From Holothuria scabra (Eukaryota > Echinodermata > Holothuroidea > Aspidochirotida > Holothuriidae), in the NCBI GenBank assembly GCA_037179385.1, contig CM074190.1:5842284-5906283 (forward strand): a stretch of 64,000 nucleotides of DNA, read 5' to 3'. This document shows positions 57,539 to 64,000 of this stretch, piece after piece. The position numbers were made by a program, and so were the translations under genes. Numbering within the stretch: the stretch's first letter is position 1; each line of letters starts with the position of its first letter. The notes below the pieces were generated by a model. It had not been told where the DNA came from. It made no database searches and saw nothing but the letters and a program-made list of their open reading frames with translations.

Positions 57539-58441
57539 TGCAAATACATACAGTACAGATGCTCACAGTGCCATACCCAAATACTTTTGAAAGTTAGTTG
57601 TGGTTTCAACACAATCCCAATACTACCTGCTTCCATGCTCTAAGCCCATGCAGCACTCCAAAATTGCAGGAATATTGTCATGCCCTCAAACCATGAAGGG
57701 ACTACCATGCATAGACCACATGCCTTGACCAACTGCTAACAGCCACTGTGCAGTTATCTGTGTGAAGCAAGCGTACTGCAATTGATCAGTTCCAAATCAC
57801 CTGTGAAATTGGTGAAACTTGAGTCCTTTAGGTTATAACCTCAATTTCAGGACAAGGTTCTTGACTAAAATGTGGTATTATTGGTTGATGGTTTGGAGTG
57901 TGTAATTACTCTTTCTTTAAGCAAACAGCTTCACAAGTGTAGGATGATTCTCCTGTGTGACATGTGATGTAACTGCTGCCTGACAGAGACATCCTGTAGG
58001 TCTTTATAAACTGAGAGTCAGGTTCTTATGAGACCAGAGTGCATGGATCTTAATGCATCCTTTATTCTCTGTAAGTGTAAATTTTGATAGTTGGTCCTAG
58101 AACATGTGTGGAGACCAGGCGCATAGCGAAGATTGTGTCATGCGGGGGGGAGGTGGGTTAGGGTGTGACACAATGGAAAAGTCTATCAGAAAAAACAGCA
58201 ATTTTAGGTGTTTTGCATTTTTGCATTGCAAGGTTGGGTCATGGGAGTTCTAATCCCCCTCCCCACCCCCCCCCACCCACAGGAAAAAAGGAAATAAGAT
58301 ATGAATATCCTGAAATATCAGGGTTGCCTCAAAGTGGGAACTGCAGGATATGCATTATTTCAGTTGTCCATCTATATTTTTTTTTTAAGGTGAATCCATT
58401 TTTCTACTCCAACTAAGAAAATTTGACAACACTTAATTTAA
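57539..58441. other. Unassigned, with a partial hAT-like end
   Basis: 58116-58160 (CAGGCGCATAGCGAAG, then GATTGTGTCATGCGGGG) is an inverse match to the right end of the MITE at 61435-61592, with shared inner words. Its other end was not found. Confidence 0.4.
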
Positions 58442-58736
58442 GGCCCAGTTCTCTCACCCCAAACAGTACCAATTCTCCTAACTTTCATGCTGAAGCCCCT
58501 CCCACAGTTGTTTAAAATTCATCCTCATCCAGATACAATCTCAGTTTATTGCTTCAAGGTGAGCATAGAAAACCTCAATTTATATAATCAAAACACTCTT
58601 AGTATGTTCATGCTGTGTAAAATAAGCTTTGGTACTCTGCATTGTTTGAATAAACTGTTTATCAAAGAGCTGAGCCAGTTGAGAGTTTCGGTACCCCTGT
58701 ACCAAAATTGTAGTTTGGGGTGAGAGGTTTGGCGTT
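58442..58736 (+). mobile_element. TTAA/GGCCCAG MITE, copy B
   Basis: Flanked by TTAA on both sides (58438-58441, 58737-58740). Ends GGCCCAGTTCTCTCACCCC and GGGGTGAGAGGTTTGGCG. About 85% like copy A. TTAA targets suggest a piggyBac or Kolobok relative. Confidence 0.82.
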
Positions 58737-58740
58737 TTAA

Positions 58741-60184
58741 AAAAGAAAGCACATGACTGTTTTCATACACTTGGCATGACTTTGCAGAGCCAGTATGTTG
58801 ATGGACATGTGTATTAGGGCCAATGGAGCCTGAATGCATTAGTGAGATAAAAGTGTAACTCATGGTCACAAACTGAATATTTATGCTGCCAACTGTTGAC
58901 TTGGTGTGGACATTGTTCTTTGTTGTGACAAACCCTGGTATACTGTACTGATTATAACAGAAAGTATAACAAAAGTAGGCCTTCAAGTAGGCTTTGTGTG
59001 GAAAGCACTTGTGAAATTTTAGGAAAGATACATAAAAAGGTAAAATAAGAAGAATTCTGTGAAACCTGGATGTTGTTTCAAATTAAGTTTGGCGCAACTG
59101 CTCATGCCCTTTAAGCATGATCCAAACAGTGAAGTTGCTGTAGGATCATGTTTTTTTTAATGCATGAGCTATTTAGGAAACAGCACTTTGGTGTAACTTT
59201 TTAATTTGTAAACTGTTTCAGATAGGGTTAAGTTATAGTGAGAGATGTTTATGTTAACTGTACTGTTATACAGTTCATGGAGAGGATGGAATGCATCAGG
59301 GGTACTGGTAATAATGTGTCACTGTGACTTTTTACCATTGAATTGCAGATTAAGAATCAGGACTTAAAGCAAAATAAGCAAAGAAATTGATTTTCCTACT
59401 TCAGAAACAATTTTTATACTAGGTAAACCCTTAATAGGTTACTTAGATAAGGTTTTACAGCTCAGTTTCTAACCAATTAGTGTAATTCAGGCTGGCCAAG
59501 GCTGGCCAAAGCCAGTCAATTGGTTGAATGCTGAGTTCCAAAAACAATGGTAGTAGGATCCATATTATGTCTTTGGTATATGACACAGCGAAGGTGTCAT
59601 TTTGTAAATATCAATGATGGCAGAAAGTGGCTGAACTAAACAAACTGGTTCTTACAAAATTGGTGGAATTAAATGCTGCACCTTAGGCAAATTGATGGGG
59701 ACAATGCAGTACTTTCAAATTTTATGCAAATGAGAAATCAGTGACAAATGATTCAAAGATACAAATTAACAATTTTTACACTTTGCTGACTATATCATTA
59801 CATCTCATTTGAAACAAGACCTTTCGGGCACATTGCATCTTTCTAGCTATCAGGCATTCTCTGTACAGTTAAAATCTGCCTCCAATTAGCATGCATGTTT
59901 CCAATATTGGAAAATTAGATTCTAATTACAAAACTTCAAGTGAAATAATTCTGAGTCCCTTTGAGTATACAGAAATTTATTACAAATAGCTATATGTCTA
60001 GTGATTGAAACTTTGAACAGATGTTTCTCACATCTTTCAGACATATTTAGTGCATAACATGTTGCTCCTCTCATCCTTAACTACCACAATTTTTGTCCTA
60101 GTCCACAGAAATTCTCAATTTGAACAACTCTTTGATTGACAGAAAGTTCAAATATGAGGATTACATGAACATATATGCTCATAT
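58741..60184. other. Unassigned AT-rich sequence
   Basis: Only a family A MITE tip (ACTGCTCATGCCCTTTAA, about 59097-59114) was recognised. Confidence 0.4.
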
Positions 60185-60430
60185 TACACAGCATGTACTG
60201 TACTGAAAGTGTTCAGATTACACATTGGGGTCTTACGTACATATACTCACCCTGAAGCAATAAATTGATGTTGTGTCTGGGTAAGCATGAGTTTTAGGGT
60301 GCTTTTACACTTGATCCAGATCTGATTGCCAGATGTTAATTATCAGCGTATGGAATTACGTGTATGGCTTGATCCTGGTGCATTTACACTTGTCTTGTAC
60401 TCTGATCCTCCTCTGTGCTTAAGCGGAAGT
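60185..60430. repeat. Partial MITE copies
   Basis: 60185-60300 is an inverted GGCCCAG MITE fragment (CACCCTGAAGCAATAAATTG). 60297-60420 (GGGTGCTTTTACACTTGATC) shares its start with 63751-63785 (GGGTGCTTTAACACTTGAT). Confidence 0.5.
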
Positions 60431-60544
60431 CGCTCCAAATGAATTACGATGTACAGGCACAGGCACGTGCGCACCAAAGTTTAAACGAGGTGAACTTCAA
60501 CCTCAACCAAGAATGGCAGATGTCATCTTCCTTCCATGACACTG

Positions 60545-60780
60545 ACTGCATGGTCAAGTGGTTAGAGAACCAGACTTGCAGTCAGGAGGTTGGGAGTTCA
60601 TGTCCTGGCTGGTTCATAGCAAAGACTTTAAAAACAGAACCTGCTGCTGTTGTGCTTGGTGCTAAGCATATGCAGTGGAGTAGGAGAGACAAGCCAGTGA
60701 GCCACAACTGGAAAAAGGCTGTGGCTGGCTCAGCTTGAACCAATAGGTTGGAAACTGGGCCATAAAACATCTAACTGACC
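60545..60780 (+). repeat. tRNA-derived SINE, best copy
   Basis: A-box TGGTCAAGTGGTTAGAGAAC (60553-60572), B-box-like GGGAGTTCATGTCC (60591-60604), then a body matching 13094-13345 and 15050-15120. It is followed by AATAACAATAATAACAA. Pol III-derived; retrotransposed by a partner LINE. Confidence 0.85.
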
Positions 60781-61434
60781 TAATAACAATAATAACAATT
60801 ACAGGAAAATTTATAAAGTGCCTTATCCAATTAAAAAATAAAAGCTCTAAGGTGCTGTACAATAAAAGGTATAATGCAAAACCAAGCAGTTAATTAAGAA
60901 CAGCAATTAAACTTAGGAATATCAGACCCATGGAACTAAAATAACAAAAGAAAAGAACCTACAGTAGAATCAACAAATAATGAGAAACCATAAAAACAAG
61001 AAAAAAGTAAAGTGAAAATGTACCAGCAAAATACACAAGTCAGAATAAAAACCATAAAGAGTAACAGGCAACTAAACAATAAAATAGCTAAAAACGGCAA
61101 AACAAAAAACCCAGTCAATCATGGTACATTTACTTATCAGCCTGAGATCTATCCCAGTTTCCTACCTTGATATGCCAGTTAAAAATATTTTCAGAGTTTG
61201 ACCTAGGATGACCCCAGATGGTTATTTAAGTGTTTGAGGATAATTTTCTTGAAAAAATTGAAAACTGCTAAAAAAATTTGGTGGAAAATGGACTTGAGTA
61301 CAGTAATGACTTAGAGATTGATAAACTGTGTTGCTCTTCTGCAGGAAAAGAGGTAGGGGTAGAGTCACACGGAAGGGTTTGTCAAATGTTATTTACAATT
61401 AAGAACGACAAAATACATCCTGATTACTTGGCAG
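60781..61434. other. Unassigned, with a possible repeat tail
   Basis: TTTATAAAGTGCCTTATCC and CTAAGGTGCTGTACAA at 60809-60862 look like the two halves of a small dispersed repeat. The rest is unassigned. Confidence 0.35.
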
Positions 61435-61592
61435 CAGTGGTTTAGCCACTGGGGTGGTTTTCAGGGTCCAAACACCCTAGAAATGCAAAAAACACCTAAC
61501 ATCAAGATTTCTTCTCTCTCCCCTTAGACTTTTCCCTCATGTCCCAATACCCCCCCCCCCCCCCACATGACACAATCCTGGCTACATTACTG
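61435..61592. mobile_element. hAT MITE, 158 bp
   Basis: Ends CAGTGGTTTAGCCA and, inverted, CAGTAATGTAGCCA, with a perfect 8-bp duplication CTTGGCAG (61427-61434 and 61593-61600). A C run (61551-61564) lies inside the right end. Confidence 0.88.
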
Positions 61593-62684
61593 CTTGGCAG
61601 GGTCTAGCAATCGGTACAGTAAGACTTTCATGTTTCACTGGTAGATTAGTCTGCTGTCTTGCAATGGCAAATTGTTGGAGGTAAATTGGCTCTCTGCTTC
61701 TGCAGTACTTATGAAAGCTAACATACGAAACAGATACGGTAAAGTCAGCACTGGTACTTGGCATTTGCTGCATGCCACACTGTTCCTGTGGATACAGCAA
61801 AACTCTTATCAGTACAAAACTAAATTCAAATAGTTTGAAGATAACCACCTTGATGATATACTGTTCATGCTGTACTGTCTGGTATAAACAGGTAAATGCA
61901 ACTGTATTGGTAGAGCTACAATCCTCGACAAAAATGATGGGACAAAACAAGCAAAACAAGCAATGTACGGAACACCATCCCCCCACTCCCCCATTCAATG
62001 TTGCGGCAGCCCAAGGCGTACTAAAACTTCAACATTGATACGGGGAGCGGGGTTTGCCCCATGTACTTTTGTCGAGGATTGTAGAAGAAATGCAGTAACC
62101 CTAAGAGTCATGTGACAATACTTTTCCCGTTAAAAGCTAAAAATTTATAGGAGAATAAAAAACTGACCAGGATACCATGAATGTATACTATTTACAAGAC
62201 GATTGGGAAGATTGATCAAGCTACACTGAACAAAACACAGTAATTGCAAAGCGACAGTCAATGTGTAAACTCTGGGAGTACAATAAACATATACTAGCTT
62301 TTATAAGGTAAGCAATGCCATAGCCCCAAAAGGTATTTGTTCACTGGCAGTGAGAGGATGGTGGTTAAATTCATTCTATACTTTACAGTGTATGGGGGCA
62401 ATAGGCTTGTCCAGACAAATTGGACCCAATGGTTGGTTTTACAAGGGATATACAGTATGCCTGTGGCAATATTGCCATGGCACAGCAGCTTTTGCAGATC
62501 ATGCAAGCTCAAATTGCTATTAGCACACCTTCTGTACAAAATTATGTAATGTGTTTTTGAGATCAACAGTGATTCTAATCTAGAGCAAATCAATGACAGA
62601 AGTTTTTGTTTAATCCTGTGGTCAAAAGTTGGTAGACTTTGCCAATTGGTTTTCTATGTGACACTTGTTGCTTATTTGTTGAAG
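61593..62684. other. Unassigned intergenic sequence
   Basis: A short family A piece at about 62101-62150 (AGAGTCATGTGACAATACTT). Longer open frames at 61582-61998 and 62294-62593 show no family resemblance. Confidence 0.4.
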
Positions 62685-62880
62685 GCCTAATCCTCTCACT
62701 CCAAACAGTTCCAATCCTCCCAACCTACTTACAGTACATAAGCAAGGCCTCCCACAACCATGAGGAATTTCTTATGGCATTACATATTTCACAAGAGATA
62801 GTCCCCACCAAAAGCAAGGTTTGGTGGGGAAACCCAATTTCACCCAACTTCCTGCTTAACTCATTCAAGCAATCAAGCAT
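62685..62880 (+). repeat. Degenerate GGCCCAG MITE fragment
   Basis: AGGCCTAATCCTCTCACTCC AAACAGTTCCAATCCTCC matches the left end of that family. The right half is lost. Confidence 0.5.
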
Positions 62881-63462
62881 AGCCGTGTTCCCATTTGATC
62901 CAGGGAGGTGGATCTTGATCTACCGAGATGGATCAAACACTAATGGGAACGCAGATCAACAACACTCACTCAAGATCAAGATCCACCGATTTTGATCGAC
63001 CGTTCGGGGTAGATCAGATCTACCGCGCTGGATCAAAAGCCGTGTTCCCATTTGATCCAGGGAGGTGGATCTTGATCTACCGAGGTGCATCAAACACTAA
63101 TGGGAACGCAGATCAACAACACTCACTCAAGATCAAGATCCACCGATTTTGATCGACCGTTCGGGGTAGATCAGATCCACCGCGCTGGATCAAAGTTTGT
63201 AATGGGAACACATCGGTAGATCAAGTGACCCTGGATCTCCGGTTACACTCATGTATGTTTTTGTGATACATCGATACGAAATGCATGGCAGGCCGACTTG
63301 TAAACATTGGTGACCTTTTCGTGCTTGCGCAATGTGTTCATAAAACACGTTTGATCTACCGCGCTCACTCAAATGGGAACCCGGATCTCAATCAAGGTAA
63401 CTGATGTTGATCCACCTCGGTAGATCAAGATCCACCTCCCTGGATCAAATGGGAACACGGCT
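62881..63462. mobile_element. GATC-rich element with 47-bp perfect inverted ends
   Basis: The 47 bases at 62881-62927 (AGCCGTGTTCCCATTTGATC to ATCTACCGAG) are exactly inverted at 63416-63462. TA lies at both outer edges. The left part is a tandem pair of 157-bp units (62881-63037, 63038-63194) differing at about three bases. A 144-bp inner segment (63192-63335) is repeated outside the right end (63463-63606). GATC and GGATC words are very dense. Frames read here are repeat products. Confidence 0.88.
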
Positions 63463-63606
63463 AAAGTTTGTAATGGGAACACATCGGTAGATCAAGTGAC
63501 CCTGGATCTCCGGTTACACTCATGTATGTTTTTGTGATACATCGATACGAAATGCATGGCAGGCCGACTTGTAAACATTGGTGGCCTTTTCGGGCTTGCG
63601 CAATGT

Positions 63607-64000
63607 TACTGAGTTACTGTTTGCAAGATGTGAAAGGCAAGCAGTAGGGCAACTTGGTACCTGCTTTTTAAAGATCGCCTTCATTCACTGAAGCAAAAAG
63701 GTGTGAACAGAGCTCTTATAGGCAGGAAAATTCAACATGACAGTCCATGGGTGCTTTAACACTTGATGCGGATCTGATCACCTGCACCTTGGGTCCCCCA
63801 AGGTCAAACTTTGAAAACTTTGTTAATAGGATATTTCAAGGTGGAAAACTAGGATGGAATTCATATTTTGTATCCATGTGGTTGATGCTTTTTCATGCTT
63901 TTGTGAATATTAAATAAAGGTCATCTGGGGTGACCAGATACCACTTACTGTATCCATGGAGCTACTAGCTCCATGCTGTATCTGACCATATTTGGTTCTG
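63607..64000. other. Unassigned window end
   Basis: 63751-63790 resembles the start of the small repeat at 60297. Nothing else was seen. Confidence 0.4.

Noticed and set aside
60553..60604. tRNA gene
   Set aside because: The A- and B-box-like words are inside a SINE whose body recurs at 13094 and 15050. No complete tRNA cloverleaf could be drawn.
62639..63152. Two frames sharing a long identical C-terminal peptide
   Set aside because: The identity comes from the 157-bp tandem units of a non-coding element.

Overview
This window is animal nuclear DNA. It is AT-rich, with one gene split into short exons by long introns, a separate single-exon gene, and very many transposable-element copies. 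The frequent TAGGCCTA-type words, the tRNA-derived SINEs, the CR1/Jockey-like and Tx1/L1-like LINEs and the many hAT and TTAA-type miniature elements suggest a marine invertebrate, most likely a deuterostome such as an echinoderm. The organism is an inference from style, not from a diagnostic gene.

Region 1 (about 1-20600, minus strand) is a cyclin B3 gene. Seven coding exons join in frame from the start codon at 14922 to a splice donor at 1332 and give the first 369 residues: an N-terminal destruction box, a KEN box and the first cyclin fold. The last exons lie beyond position 1. A possible 5' untranslated exon and promoter with CHR and CCAAT motifs lies near 20300-20560. The introns hold a 1.45-kb hAT element inserted in a minisatellite made of copies of an exon/intron junction, two TTAA-flanked MITEs, SINEs, a second hAT element, and a LINE broken by a younger LINE.

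Region 2 (about 21000-39700) has no host gene I can recognise. It is a nested repeat field: two copies of a hAT-like family with CAGTGGCGGAGCT ends, two roughly 2-kb copies of a GGCGCCAC-ended repeat, a LINE reverse-transcriptase fossil, a foldback element, several TTAAAGG-type MITEs, and a hAT-like element holding a CATATGGG palindrome.

Region 3 (about 39700-48000) holds a 407-bp TAATA array, one intact intronless gene for a KCTD6/KCTD21-like BTB protein (minus strand, 43992-44693), and a 5'-truncated CR1/Jockey-like LINE on the plus strand.

Region 4 (48000-64000) is again repeat-dominated: a 2.4-kb hAT element with another hAT MITE nested inside it, both with perfect 8-bp target duplications; an exact 293-bp tandem duplication beside a cluster of palindromes; a TIR element carrying a fragment resembling a HIRAN-like domain; a small hAT MITE; a SINE; and a GATC-rich element with 47-bp inverted repeats. 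The two host genes have no obvious functional link. The clearest unusual signals are the splice-junction minisatellite in the cyclin B3 intron and the several insertions that can be reconstructed to the base from their target duplications.
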